From positions 310,001 to 374,000 of the forward strand of contig NZ_CP040936.1 in assembly GCF_006352025.1 (NCBI RefSeq): 64,000 nucleotides of DNA, read 5' to 3'. The translations under genes and the position numbers were made by a program. Source of the stretch: Hymenobacter sp. DG01 (lineage in GTDB: Bacteria > Bacteroidota > Bacteroidia > Cytophagales > Hymenobacteraceae). The notes beneath the pieces were generated by a model. The model saw only the letters and a program-made list of their open reading frames with translations. It ran no database searches and was not told where the DNA came from. Positions 9,065 to 17,736 of this stretch are shown here, in pieces. How positions within the stretch are numbered: position 1 is the stretch's first letter; each line of letters starts with the position of its first letter.

Positions 9065-10231
9065 ATGACCCCTTCCAACGATGGCTCTCAGCTGCGCGAC
9101 CAATCGGCGGAGCGGTTTCTGCGCCTAGTGCAGGAACCGCGGCGCGGGCGGCTGAAGGTGTACATTGGACTGGGCGCGGGGGTAGGGAAAACCTACCGTA
9201 TGCTTCAGGAGACCCAGGAGTTGCGCCAGCACGGCGTGGATGCGGTATTGGGCTACGTGGAAACCCACGGCCGGGCCGGCACCGTGGCCCAGCTGCAAAA
9301 CCTACCCCTCATCAAGCGCAAAAGCATCTTCTACAAGGGCCGGATGCTGGAAGAAATGGACGTGGCGGCCATTTTGCAGCGTCGGCCGGCGGTGGTGGTG
9401 GTCGATGAGCTGGCCCACACCAACGTGCCCGGCTCCGAGAACGAGAAGCGCTGGCAGGACGTGGAGCAGCTGGTGCGGGCGGGTATCTCAGTGATTACTG
9501 CTGTGAACGTGCAGCACCTGGAAAGCCTCCACGACCAAGTGCTGCGCATTACAGGCCAAGATGTGGCTGAGCGAGTACCCGACCAGCTCCTGAAGCTGGC
9601 CGACGAGGTAGTAAACGTGGACCTGACTGTGCCCGAGCTGCGGGCCCGCCTGGAGGAAGGCAAAATCTACGATCCGCAGAAGGTGCCCACGGCGTTGCGC
9701 AATTTCTTTCAGCCCGAAAACTTGCTGCAACTCCGCGAGCTGGCGTTGCGGGAAGTGGCCGGGCAGCTTAGCCGCCAGATTGATACGGGCGCGGCCTCGG
9801 TGCCGGCCCCGCGCCGCAACCACGACCGGCTGCTGGCCTGCATCAACTCCAACGCTCCGGCCGCCCGCGAAATCATCCGCAAAACTTCCCGCCTCGCCGA
9901 CCGCCTAGGCACGGCTACCTGGTACGTGCTCTACGTGCAAACCGCCCGCGAATCGGTGGACCGGGTGGGGCTGGCTACCCAGCGCCACCTGCTGCGCAAC
10001 TTGCAGCTGGCTACCGAGCTGGGCGGGCAGATTCTGCGGGTGAAGTCGGATGAGGTAGTGGGGGAGATACTGCGCGTGGCTCAGGAAAAAGGCGCTACCC
10101 TGCTTATTTGCGGCGTCACGCGGGAAAAAAGCTGGTGGCAGCGGCTGACCCGCCCAGGCATCACCTCGACCTTAATTCGGGCGGTAGCCCGCACCGATAC
10201 CGACCTGGACCTTTTCCTGGTGACCTACTGA
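9065..10231 (+). CDS. kdpD: KdpD N-terminal sensor protein with universal-stress-like domain, no kinase domain
   Basis: A 388-residue soluble protein equal to the cytoplasmic N-terminal half of KdpD. The Walker A motif GLGAGVGKT is at residues 35-43 and the Walker B-like VVVVDELAHTNVPGS near 108-122. About residues 245-385 form a USP-like domain (RNHDRLLACINSN at its start). The four-helix membrane region, HisKA and HATPase of canonical KdpD are missing; the next gene, 43 bases on, supplies a membrane histidine kinase. In E. coli this half reads ATP and c-di-AMP or K+ status. Here the sensor is split into two proteins, presumably acting together. Confidence 0.93.
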   Translation: MTPSNDGSQLRDQSAERFLRLVQEPRRGRLKVYIGLGAGVGKTYRMLQETQELRQHGVDAVLGYVETHGRAGTVAQLQNLPLIKRKSIFYKGRMLEEMDVAAILQRRPAVVVVDELAHTNVPGSENEKRWQDVEQLVRAGISVITAVNVQHLESLHDQVLRITGQDVAERVPDQLLKLADEVVNVDLTVPELRARLEEGKIYDPQKVPTALRNFFQPENLLQLRELALREVAGQLSRQIDTGAASVPAPRRNHDRLLACINSNAPAAREIIRKTSRLADRLGTATWYVLYVQTARESVDRVGLATQRHLLRNLQLATELGGQILRVKSDEVVGEILRVAQEKGATLLICGVTREKSWWQRLTRPGITSTLIRAVARTDTDLDLFLVTY

Positions 10232-10274
10232 TACGGCCCTCCGTTACCGCCGGCTTCCTACCCCTCCTTCGCTC

Positions 10275-12065
10275 ATGAACCTCAAAACCAAAATCACGCT
10301 GGCGTTCCTGACCATGCTGCTCCTGCTGCTGGGCGTCAGCGCGTTTACGTTGTACTCGCTTAACCGCCTGGACCGCAGTGCCCGCAATGTGTTGCAGGAC
10401 AACTTCTACTCCGTAGAATTAGGCCAGCAAATGTTGCGGGCTCTCGACCGGCTCCAGGCGCAGGAGGCTCCGCTGGACACGCAAGCCAAGCAACGATTTG
10501 AGCAACTGCTGGCCCGCGAGGCCGGTAACGTGACCGAGCCCGGCGAGCAGGAGGTGGTCGATTCTTTGTTCAGTGAGTTGGCTAACACAGAGCGATATCT
10601 GGCCTCCCATACCACAGCGCCACAGATATGGAACGCGCATATGAGTCAGCTGAGGCAGCTGACGTACCGCATGGTGAACCTGAATACCCAAGCCCTCACG
10701 CGCAAAAATGAAGCGGCCAACCGCTTGGCTACCGAGCAGAGCGGCTACGTACTGGCCCTGCTCACGTTTGCCGTCCTAACCTCGCTGTTGTTTGTGCTGA
10801 GTGTGCCCGAAGCCGCCGTGAGTGGGTTGCGCAAGCTGTCGGCCAGCATCGAAAATGCTACCCACCAAGATTACTCCAACTCAATTCCGGTGGAAAGCCA
10901 CGACGAGTTTGGCGGCGTGGCGCGGGCCTTCAACCGCCTGCTGGTGCAGCTGCAGGACTACCGCACCTCCACACTGGCCCAGCTGCTGGCCGAGCGCAAC
11001 CGCATGGTGAGCCTGGTGAACAACCTGGATGAGGGCCTGCTGCTAGTAGATGAAAACCGCCGCCTGATTCTGGCGAATCCCGTGGCCCAGCAGCTCTTGG
11101 CCCTACCCCCCGAGCAGCTCGTAAATCGCCCCGCCGAGGAAATAGGCCAGCAAAACGACCTGTTCCGGGAGCTGCTGCGCCACTTGGATACGCCCGCCGC
11201 TCAGCGCCCCACCGAAGCGGCCCCCGTGCTCACCCTGGCCCAGCACGACGAGGAAGCCTACTACCGCGTCAGCGTGAATGATGTGGTGAGCTTTAATGAA
11301 GCTTTAGATAAAATGGAGTTTGTAGGCTCCATCCTGACATTGCGCAACGTTTCGGAGTACAAGAAGCTGGACCAAGCCAAGTCGAACTTCCTGGCTACCG
11401 TGTCGCATGAGCTGAAAACGCCTTTGTCGAGTATCAATTTCAGTTTGAAGCTGCTGCAAAACGGCAAAGTTGGGCCTGTGAACGAGGAGCAGCAGAATAT
11501 TTTGGCCACCATCAAGCAGGAAAACCAGCGTCTGCTGCGGCTGGTGGGGGAACTGATTGACGTGTCGAGGCTAGAGCCGGGCAACATTCAACTTAACTTC
11601 CAAGCGGCCCGCGTGGCCGAGGTGGTGCAGTTTGCCGCCGCTACCATTCAGCTCCAGCTCCAGCCCAAGCAGCTCACCCTCGATATCCAGATTGCCGACA
11701 CCCTACCCCCCGTACGCGCCGACATCGAGAAAACGACCTGGGTACTGCTCAACCTGCTGGCCAACGCCATCCGCTACTCTCCGGAGCAGGCGCAGATTCA
11801 TATCCGGGCGGCTCTTACCACCGAGGCGCAGCCCCAGGTTCGCATCAGTGTGCAGGACTACGGACCCGGCATTGCCCCGCAGTATCAGGAAAAAATCTTC
11901 CAGCGCTTCGTGCAGATTCCCAACCAGAGCGGCTACAAAGGCGGTTCCGGCCTGGGTCTGAGCATCGCCCGCGAGTTTATTGGCAGCCAGGGCGGGCAGC
12001 TGTGGGTAGAAAGCGAGCTGGGCAGCGGCAGCACCTTCAGCTTCACGCTGCCGCTGGCGGGTTAA
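10275..12065 (+). CDS. Membrane sensor histidine kinase, partner of the KdpD N-terminal protein
   Basis: A 596-residue kinase. A first membrane helix spans about residues 7-28 and a second about 156-178, enclosing an extracytoplasmic helical sensor. Then come a HAMP domain (near 180-235), a PAS domain (about 245-360), HisKA with the phospho-acceptor His378 in FLATVSHELKTPLSS, and HATPase_c with N box (NLLANAIRYSP), G1 (DYGPGIAP) and G2 (GSGLGLSIAREF). Its partner regulator is probably the sigma-54 protein at the window start or a gene outside the window. It is the last gene of the kdp cluster and is followed by a large inverted repeat. Confidence 0.93.
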   Translation: MNLKTKITLAFLTMLLLLLGVSAFTLYSLNRLDRSARNVLQDNFYSVELGQQMLRALDRLQAQEAPLDTQAKQRFEQLLAREAGNVTEPGEQEVVDSLFSELANTERYLASHTTAPQIWNAHMSQLRQLTYRMVNLNTQALTRKNEAANRLATEQSGYVLALLTFAVLTSLLFVLSVPEAAVSGLRKLSASIENATHQDYSNSIPVESHDEFGGVARAFNRLLVQLQDYRTSTLAQLLAERNRMVSLVNNLDEGLLLVDENRRLILANPVAQQLLALPPEQLVNRPAEEIGQQNDLFRELLRHLDTPAAQRPTEAAPVLTLAQHDEEAYYRVSVNDVVSFNEALDKMEFVGSILTLRNVSEYKKLDQAKSNFLATVSHELKTPLSSINFSLKLLQNGKVGPVNEEQQNILATIKQENQRLLRLVGELIDVSRLEPGNIQLNFQAARVAEVVQFAAATIQLQLQPKQLTLDIQIADTLPPVRADIEKTTWVLLNLLANAIRYSPEQAQIHIRAALTTEAQPQVRISVQDYGPGIAPQYQEKIFQRFVQIPNQSGYKGGSGLGLSIAREFIGSQGGQLWVESELGSGSTFSFTLPLAG

Positions 12066-12084
12066 GGGACTTCTTAACTACTGC

Positions 12085-12238
12085 GGACTAAAGCTAGAAG
12101 CTAGTTCCCCTCCTCAGTTGAGGAGGGGTTAGGGGTGGTTGACCTGGAACAGAACGATAACTAGCCTTAGCTTCTAGCTCTAGTCTTTCAACCACCCCTA
12201 GCCCCTCCTCAGCTGAGGAGGGGAACTAGATTTAGTCC
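12085..12238. repeat. Inverted repeat, CCCCTCCTCA family, copy 1
   Basis: The left arm runs from GGACTAAAGCTAGAAG through TTCCCCTCCTCAGTTGAGG to GGGGTTAGGGGTGGTTGA; the right arm mirrors it from TCAACCACCCCTAGCCCCTC to CTAGATTTAGTCC. Each arm contains its own small palindrome (CCTCAGTTGAGG or CCTCAGCTGAGG). Related copies are at 42811, 47052 and 57544. It occupies most of the gap between two convergent genes and may act as a terminator for both. Confidence 0.92.
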
Positions 12239-12330
12239 TTAATAGCAACGAGTGTTATTCGCTTAGATGGCCGAAACCCGCACAAACAGCAGAGGGGCTT
12301 TGCTCTGCTAGGCGGAACGTTCTATAAAGC

Positions 12331-13341
12331 TTACTGCTCCAGAATTTCCAGCTGCCAGCGGAGTTCTTCGTTGCGGATGGGGTAGGGGGCGCCCTGTCGC
12401 AGCGTCTGGTGTACAGCCTCAAACAGGCCCGGGTAGTTACCGCGCGGAGAGGCAAGAGTAGTCAAGGATTTTTCGCCGTTGCCGGATACCACGGTCAGTT
12501 CGCCGGCGCTGGAATCCAGGCCGTAAGCGGCATCGGTGGGCAGCATTTCCTGGTCGAGTTGGGTTTCCTGCACATCGGTGCGCGGCTTCTGGAAGGAGCC
12601 CAGCGTGCCGTGCAGCACGTAGGCCGGCACCGGGGCAGCCGTGAGCAGGCTGCCCGCCACGAACACGTTCAGCCCGCCGGGGTAGGCAAGGTGGTAGTGG
12701 AAGTAGTCGTTTACACGCGACTTAGGCCGGTTGCAGCTTAGGGTTTTGTGTACCCGCTCGGGCCGCCCGAACAAGCTCAGGGCCTGATCCAGAACGTGGG
12801 GGCCCAGGTCATAGCTCAGGCCGCTGCCGTGGGTAGCGGGGTCTTCCTTAAACACCTTGGCGTTGAGAGCCGCCTTGTACCGGTCGAAGCGGAAATGCAC
12901 CTCGGTAATGCGGCCGAGCTGCCGGCTTTCCACTACCTCTCGCACCAGCTGAAAGTCGGAGTCCCAGCGGCGGTTTTGGTAGGCCAGCAGGTGCAGACCC
13001 CGCTCCTGAGCCAGGGCCAGCAGCTCATCAAGCTCCGCGAGGGTGGTGGTTACGGGCTTTTCGATGAGGACGTGTTTGCCCGCCCGCAGCGCTTCCCGTG
13101 CCAGCTCGAAATGCGTGCCGTTGGGGGTATTGATGATGACCAGCTCCAGCGCCGCGTCGGCCAGCAGCTCGGCCATGCTATCGTAGCTGATGACGCCGGG
13201 GTAAACCTCGGCCACTTGCTTGCGGCTGCGCTCCACCACCGCCCGCAGCTGAAAGCCAGGGTGCGTATGAATGAAAGGCGCGTGAAAAATGCGGCCCGAC
13301 ATGCCGAAGGCCAGGAGGCCGGTTTGGATAGGGTTGCTCAT
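12331..13341 (-). CDS. Gfo/Idh/MocA-family NAD(P)-dependent oxidoreductase
   Basis: A 336-residue protein starting MSNPIQTGLLAFGMSGRIFH, chosen because it puts the Rossmann GxxxxG nucleotide-binding motif at the N-terminus; a further upstream ATG at 13437 adds an unrelated leader. The conserved EKPVTTT segment holds the family Lys for catalysis, and the C-terminal domain has the expected alpha/beta sheet with SYDLGPHVLDQAL. The family oxidises or reduces sugars and inositols; the substrate cannot be told. It is divergent from the methyltransferase gene (110-base gap). Confidence 0.92.
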   Translation of the reverse strand: MSNPIQTGLLAFGMSGRIFHAPFIHTHPGFQLRAVVERSRKQVAEVYPGVISYDSMAELLADAALELVIINTPNGTHFELAREALRAGKHVLIEKPVTTTLAELDELLALAQERGLHLLAYQNRRWDSDFQLVREVVESRQLGRITEVHFRFDRYKAALNAKVFKEDPATHGSGLSYDLGPHVLDQALSLFGRPERVHKTLSCNRPKSRVNDYFHYHLAYPGGLNVFVAGSLLTAAPVPAYVLHGTLGSFQKPRTDVQETQLDQEMLPTDAAYGLDSSAGELTVVSGNGEKSLTTLASPRGNYPGLFEAVHQTLRQGAPYPIRNEELRWQLEILEQ

Positions 13342-13451
13342 GCGAAGAGGGGTAGGGGGTAGCAGCAGTACGGCACTGCCCGCCAAAAAGCCGTAAGCAG
13401 TACTAGCTGCTAGCAGCGGCCACAAACAAACGCACAAACTTCCAGACCCCG

Positions 13452-14192
13452 ATGCCTGCCCTCGACCGTTTTTCCAGCCAAGCCGAGCTCTACGCCCGCT
13501 ACCGCATCAACTACCCTCCAGAGCTGTACCAGTGGCTGCTGCCCCAGGTGCCCGGGCGCGAGCGGGCTTGGGACTGCGCCACCGGCAACGGGCAGGTAGC
13601 CGTGGTGCTGGCCGAGCACTTCCAGCAGGTAGAAGCTACCGACCTCAGCGCCTCGCAGCTGGCCCAGGCCCCCGCCCGGCCCAACATCACCTACCAACCC
13701 TCAACCGCCGAGCACACGCCTTTTCCCGTTAGCCACTTCGATCTGATAACCGTGGCCCAGGCCCTGCACTGGTTTGACATGGCGGCGTTTAACCAAGAGG
13801 TAAACCGGTTGCTGCGCTCCGGTGGGGTAGTGGCCGAGTGGGGCTACGGGCTGGTGCAGGTAAGCCGGGAGCAGGACCCGCTGATCCGGGAGTTTTACGC
13901 CGGCACCATGCGGCCCTACTGGGATGAAAACCGCTGGCACATCGACGACGAGTATGCCCGCCTGCCCTTCCCGTTTGCCGGGGTGCAGCAGGCGCGGTTT
14001 GCGGTGCAGCGGCAGTGGTCGGCGGAGTGGTTTCTGAACTACCTGCGCACCTGGTCGAGCGTGGTGAAGTACGAAAAGCAGCACGGCCATGACCCCGTGC
14101 TAGGCATTGCCGACGAGCTAACCCGGCTGTGGGGGGACGGCGAACGGACGGTAACGTTTCCGGTTTTCGCGCGGTTGGGGCGGAAAGAATAG
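13452..14192 (+). CDS. Class I SAM-dependent methyltransferase
   Basis: A 246-residue methyltransferase of the UbiE/type-11 class. Motif I is WDCATGNGQVA near residues 38-48, motif II contains VEATDLSASQ, and the post-motif FDLITVAQALHWFDM is typical of the small-molecule methyltransferases that include trans-aconitate methyltransferase. No membrane segment or signal is seen. It starts 110 bases from the divergent oxidoreductase. The substrate is unknown. Confidence 0.9.
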   Translation: MPALDRFSSQAELYARYRINYPPELYQWLLPQVPGRERAWDCATGNGQVAVVLAEHFQQVEATDLSASQLAQAPARPNITYQPSTAEHTPFPVSHFDLITVAQALHWFDMAAFNQEVNRLLRSGGVVAEWGYGLVQVSREQDPLIREFYAGTMRPYWDENRWHIDDEYARLPFPFAGVQQARFAVQRQWSAEWFLNYLRTWSSVVKYEKQHGHDPVLGIADELTRLWGDGERTVTFPVFARLGRKE

Positions 14193-14260
14193 GTAAGGAG
14201 CGAGGTACTGACCCAAACCTATGCCCTCCGAATCCTGCCTGGCTTCCTACCTTCGGCTTC

Positions 14261-15397
14261 ATGATGAAACCCACCCAAACTCTACCCCTCAGTGGACTGC
14301 AAGTACTGGAGCTGGCCTCGGTGCTGGCTGGCCCCCAGGTAGGGCAGTTTCTGGCCGAGCTGGGGGCTGAGGTCTTGAAGATTGAAGCCCCGGCCGGCGA
14401 CGTTACCCGCACCTGGCGCACCCCCGCCGAAGCCCCCGGTACCACCGTTTCAGCGTACTTCAGCTGTGCCAACTGGGGCAAGCGCAGCCAGATCATCGAC
14501 CTCACTACCCCCACCGGCCGCGCCGAAGTGCACCGCCTCGCTGCCTCCGCCGACATCATCCTAGCCAGCTACAAGCCCGGCGACGCTGAGAAGCTGCAGG
14601 TTGATTATGCTACGTTATCGGGCCTGAACCCACGCCTCATTTACGGCCACATCACCGGCTACGGTCCCGCCGCTAACCGCGCCGGCTACGACGCCGTGCT
14701 GCAGGCCGAAACGGGCTTCATGCACCTCAACGCGGCCGGCCCCGGCCAGGAACCCCAGAAAATGCCGGTAGCCTTAGTGGATCTACTCACGGCTCATCAG
14801 CTCAAGGAAGGTCTGCTCACGGCTCTCTACCAGCGCGAGAGAACCGGCCGGGGCGCCCTGGTACAGGTGTCGCTGCTGGACAGTGCCCTGGCTTCCCTGG
14901 CCAACCAGGCGGCTACCTACCTCGTCACGGGCCACGACCCTCAGCCCCTGGGCTCCGGCCACCCCAGCATTGTGCCCTACGGCACCGTGTACACCGCCGC
15001 TGACGGAGTGCGTCTGCTGCTGGCCGTAGGTGCCGATCGTCAGTTTCAGCAGCTGTGCGCGGTACTGGACCGCCCCGAATGGGCTACCGACGCGCGCTTT
15101 CAGACCAATACCAACCGGGTAGCGCACCGCGCCATATTGGAGGAACTGCTACACCAGCGCATCGCGGAGGTAACGGGCGCCGAGCTACTCGCGGAGCTGG
15201 AGCGGCGGCTGGTGCCTGCCGGGGCCGTGCGCAGCGTAGGAGAAGCCCTGCGCCACGAAGCTGCCGCACCTATGCTGCTGCCCGCCACGCCGGAGTTTCC
15301 ACACGCCGGCTTGCGCACGGTGGCGTTTTGGAGCAATACCTGGCCGGTGGCTGAGCGGCTGCTACCCCCACCCGCGCCGGGCAACGCGCCGGAGTGA
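14261..15397 (+). CDS. CoA-transferase family III (CaiB/BaiF-like)
   Basis: A 378-residue protein starting MMKPTQTLPLSGLQVLELAS. An in-frame ATG at 14129 lies inside the methyltransferase gene and is rejected. The N-terminal core (VLAGPQVGQFLAELGAEVLKIE) and later KRSQIIDLTTPTGR, GYGPAANRAGYD and VALVDLLTAH are hallmarks of formyl-CoA transferase/CaiB proteins; the Asp of VALVDLL is the probable catalytic carboxylate, though the aligned position was not checked. They move CoA between carboxylic acids. No CoA ligase or dehydrogenase is adjacent, so the substrate is open. Confidence 0.93.
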   Translation: MMKPTQTLPLSGLQVLELASVLAGPQVGQFLAELGAEVLKIEAPAGDVTRTWRTPAEAPGTTVSAYFSCANWGKRSQIIDLTTPTGRAEVHRLAASADIILASYKPGDAEKLQVDYATLSGLNPRLIYGHITGYGPAANRAGYDAVLQAETGFMHLNAAGPGQEPQKMPVALVDLLTAHQLKEGLLTALYQRERTGRGALVQVSLLDSALASLANQAATYLVTGHDPQPLGSGHPSIVPYGTVYTAADGVRLLLAVGADRQFQQLCAVLDRPEWATDARFQTNTNRVAHRAILEELLHQRIAEVTGAELLAELERRLVPAGAVRSVGEALRHEAAAPMLLPATPEFPHAGLRTVAFWSNTWPVAERLLPPPAPGNAPE

Positions 15398-15420
15398 ATA
15401 TGAACAGTTAGCCGGGAGAA

Positions 15421-15523
15421 GTAGCGCGAAAATCCGTTTCGCGACGAGAGCAGCGAGTATCCCGAAACCGCGTGGGACTGGATACTCGCCTGCGGCTCGT
15501 TGCGAAACGGATTTTCGCGCTAC
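15421..15523. repeat. Inverted repeat (GTAGCGCGAAAATCC type)
   Basis: Left arm GTAGCGCGAAAATCCGTTTC then GCGACGAGAGCAGCGAGTAT; right arm ATACTCGCCTGCGGCTCGTT then GCGAAACGGATTTTCGCGCT. The arms are about 42 bases with a few mismatches. It is the only recognisable element in the 328-base gap 15398-15725; the rest of that gap shows nothing clear. Confidence 0.9.
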
Positions 15524-15725
15524 TGGCTGCTCTTGTCGGGGGGCAACAGCTGGGTAAATCCATAGGGAGGTTCAGCCGGCTGGAGGGGGGTAGGGGCGAA
15601 GCCCTATCGGCCGCTGAAAACTCCTACCCCTGAAGTTTGCGTAGATACCAGCCGAAAGGCTGCTAACTGAGGCAGCCATTTTTCCACCGCCGCGCCGGGT
15701 AGTCCGGCCTCCGACTTGCTTTTAC

Positions 15726-16565
15726 ATGGAAGATACGCCTCATACCACGTCCGCTGCCGCGCTGCATGTGCCGCTGGAAGATGCCGCCCTGAGTGCCCCC
15801 ACTACCACCACGGGCTGCCCCAACACCGATGGACAGCCGACCCACGCGCCCGGCGAGCCCGGCCCTACCCCCGAAGACCGCCTCGACCAGATTTTCGAAG
15901 GGTTGAAACAGAAGTCCTCAGCTAAGCAGGCCATCTACCGCAACACCCTGGCTACTTTCGACATGCTGCGAAAGGTGTCGCAGGAGCTGGTGGTGGAGCT
16001 GAGCCGCAAGATTACACCTGTCGATTCGACGGTGGTGATTGAGTACCGGCCCGTAAATGAAATGGAGTTTCACATCCGCTTTTCCGGCGACCTGCTGGTG
16101 TTCGTGCTGCACTCCAACATCGTCACCTTCCCCGAGGACTACGGTCCCATGGCCACGCAGTACGTGCAGGACGATTTCCGGCGCCGCTTCTTCGGCCACA
16201 TCATGGCCTACAACTTTATGGCCGACAGCATCAAGTACCAGCGCATGAACGACCCCGGCTATCTGGTGGGGCGCCTGCTGGTCAACATCGATAATCACTA
16301 TTTTCTGGAGGGCGTGCAGCAGCTGGAGCTGCCCGATAACGATATGTCGGACAACCGTATTACGGAAGAAGCCCTCAAGCTCTTCGTGGAAAGCGCCATG
16401 ATTGCCGCCGTCAACAACGACCTAATTGCGCCGCCCCTCGACGACATCCAGAAAATCAGCGTGAAGCAGAAGCTGGAAAACCAGCAGGTCAGCCGGGCCC
16501 GCAAAGTCGGCTTCAGCTTCTCCCACGAGCAGTCTCCCATCAGCATCGATGGCCTGCCGTATTGA
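15726..16565 (+). CDS. Conserved-looking protein of unknown function
   Basis: A 279-residue soluble protein that I do not recognise. The first 50 residues are low-complexity, rich in Pro, Thr and Ala. From about residue 52 the sequence becomes regular: a helical part (DRLDQIFEGLKQK through MLRKVSQELVVELSRK), then a mixed alpha/beta part with DSTVVIEYRPVNEMEF, FSGDLLVFVLHSNIVTF and VGRLLVNIDNHYFLEGV. There is no signal peptide or membrane segment. Codon use is like that of its neighbours, which argues for a real gene. It stands alone between an inverted repeat and trpS (convergent). Confidence 0.82.
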   Translation: MEDTPHTTSAAALHVPLEDAALSAPTTTTGCPNTDGQPTHAPGEPGPTPEDRLDQIFEGLKQKSSAKQAIYRNTLATFDMLRKVSQELVVELSRKITPVDSTVVIEYRPVNEMEFHIRFSGDLLVFVLHSNIVTFPEDYGPMATQYVQDDFRRRFFGHIMAYNFMADSIKYQRMNDPGYLVGRLLVNIDNHYFLEGVQQLELPDNDMSDNRITEEALKLFVESAMIAAVNNDLIAPPLDDIQKISVKQKLENQQVSRARKVGFSFSHEQSPISIDGLPY

Positions 16566-16641
16566 AAGGAGCAACTAAAGCGTGTCGTGGCGAGGGCACC
16601 GAAGTCATCCGTCCTCTTTATGTGAGATGCATAATAAACAG

Positions 16642-16679
16642 ACAAGCCCTTGACGCTCGCACAGTCGTCAAGGGCTTGT
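16642..16679. terminator. Hairpin between convergent genes
   Basis: A perfect 14-base stem (ACAAGCCCTTGACG with CGTCAAGGGCTTGT) around a 10-base loop lies 77 bases after the stop of the unknown gene and 73 bases downstream of the trpS stop. There is only a weak T-rich tail on either strand, so termination is probable but not certain. Confidence 0.6.
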
Positions 16680-16751
16680 TGCATTTCAGGGGGTAGCACG
16701 CTGGTCACGAAGGATGGCGTCGGCGCCCTCACTATTTCACTACCTCACCGC

Positions 16752-17729
16752 TTACCGCGCTGAGTACCCGACTTTCTCGCGCACTTTATTGAGGATGGTG
16801 GTGCCGTAGGCCTGGGCTTTGCGGGCACCTTCGGCCAGCTTGCGGTCAATTTCCGGCAGGTTGTTGATGTAGAAGTTGAACTGCTCCCGCTCCTGCGCAA
16901 AACGGGTGCGGATGAGCTCGTAGAGGGCGGTTTTGGCGTGACCGTAGCCGTAGCCGCCGCGCAGGTAGTTCTGGCGCATTTCCTCTACCTCCGCCGGCGA
17001 GGCCAGCAGGGAATACAGCTTGAAGGTGGTATCGGTGTCGGGGTTTTTGGGGTCTTCCAGCGGGGTGCTGTCCGATACGATGCTGCGGATGGTTTTGAGC
17101 AGGGTCTTGTCATCCACGAAAATGTCGATGATGTTGCCGTAGCTCTTGCTCATCTTCTGCCCATCGAGGCCCGGAATAGTCATCAGCTGCTCATCTACGC
17201 GGGCCTGGGGCAGCATGAAGGTTTCGCCGTAGCGGTTGTTGAAAGCCGAGGCAATGTCGCGCGTGATTTCCAGGTGCTGGATCTGGTCTTTGCCCACGGG
17301 CACGAACTCCGCGTCGTAGAGCAGAATATCGGCGGCCATGAGCACGGGGTAGGTGAACAGGCCCGCATTCACGTCGGAGAGGCGGTTGCTTTTATCCTTG
17401 AACGAGTGTGCATTCGCCAGCATGGGGTAGGGCGTGAAGCACGAGAGATACCAGGTCAGCTCCGTCACCTGCGGCACATCCGACTGGCGATAGAACAGGT
17501 TCTTCTCGGTGTCGAAACCACAGGCCAGCCAGGCAGCCGCCACCGCGTAGGTGTTCTGGCGCAGCGTTTCGGCGTCGCGCACGGTGGTCAGGGAGTGCAG
17601 ATCAGCAATAAACAGCAGCGACTCGTTAGCGCTTTGCTGCGACAGCTCAATGGCCGGAAGAATGGCGCCGAGCAGGTTGCCCAGGTGGGGGCGGCCCGTG
17701 CTTTGGATGCCGGTAAGAATGCGGGACAT
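16752..17729 (-). CDS. trpS: Tryptophanyl-tRNA synthetase
   Basis: A 325-residue class I aminoacyl-tRNA synthetase that charges tRNA-Trp. The start MSRILTGIQSTGRPHLGN puts the HIGH-equivalent PHLGN at residues 14-18; the KMSKS loop is at about 192-196 in GQKMSKSYGN. Length is normal for bacterial TrpS. A farther upstream ATG at 17792 would overlap the preceding gene and is rejected. The upstream secreted-protein gene stops seven bases before this start, so the two are likely co-transcribed. Confidence 0.97.
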   Translation of the reverse strand: MSRILTGIQSTGRPHLGNLLGAILPAIELSQQSANESLLFIADLHSLTTVRDAETLRQNTYAVAAAWLACGFDTEKNLFYRQSDVPQVTELTWYLSCFTPYPMLANAHSFKDKSNRLSDVNAGLFTYPVLMAADILLYDAEFVPVGKDQIQHLEITRDIASAFNNRYGETFMLPQARVDEQLMTIPGLDGQKMSKSYGNIIDIFVDDKTLLKTIRSIVSDSTPLEDPKNPDTDTTFKLYSLLASPAEVEEMRQNYLRGGYGYGHAKTALYELIRTRFAQEREQFNFYINNLPEIDRKLAEGARKAQAYGTTILNKVREKVGYSAR

Positions 17730-17736
17730 GATTGGG

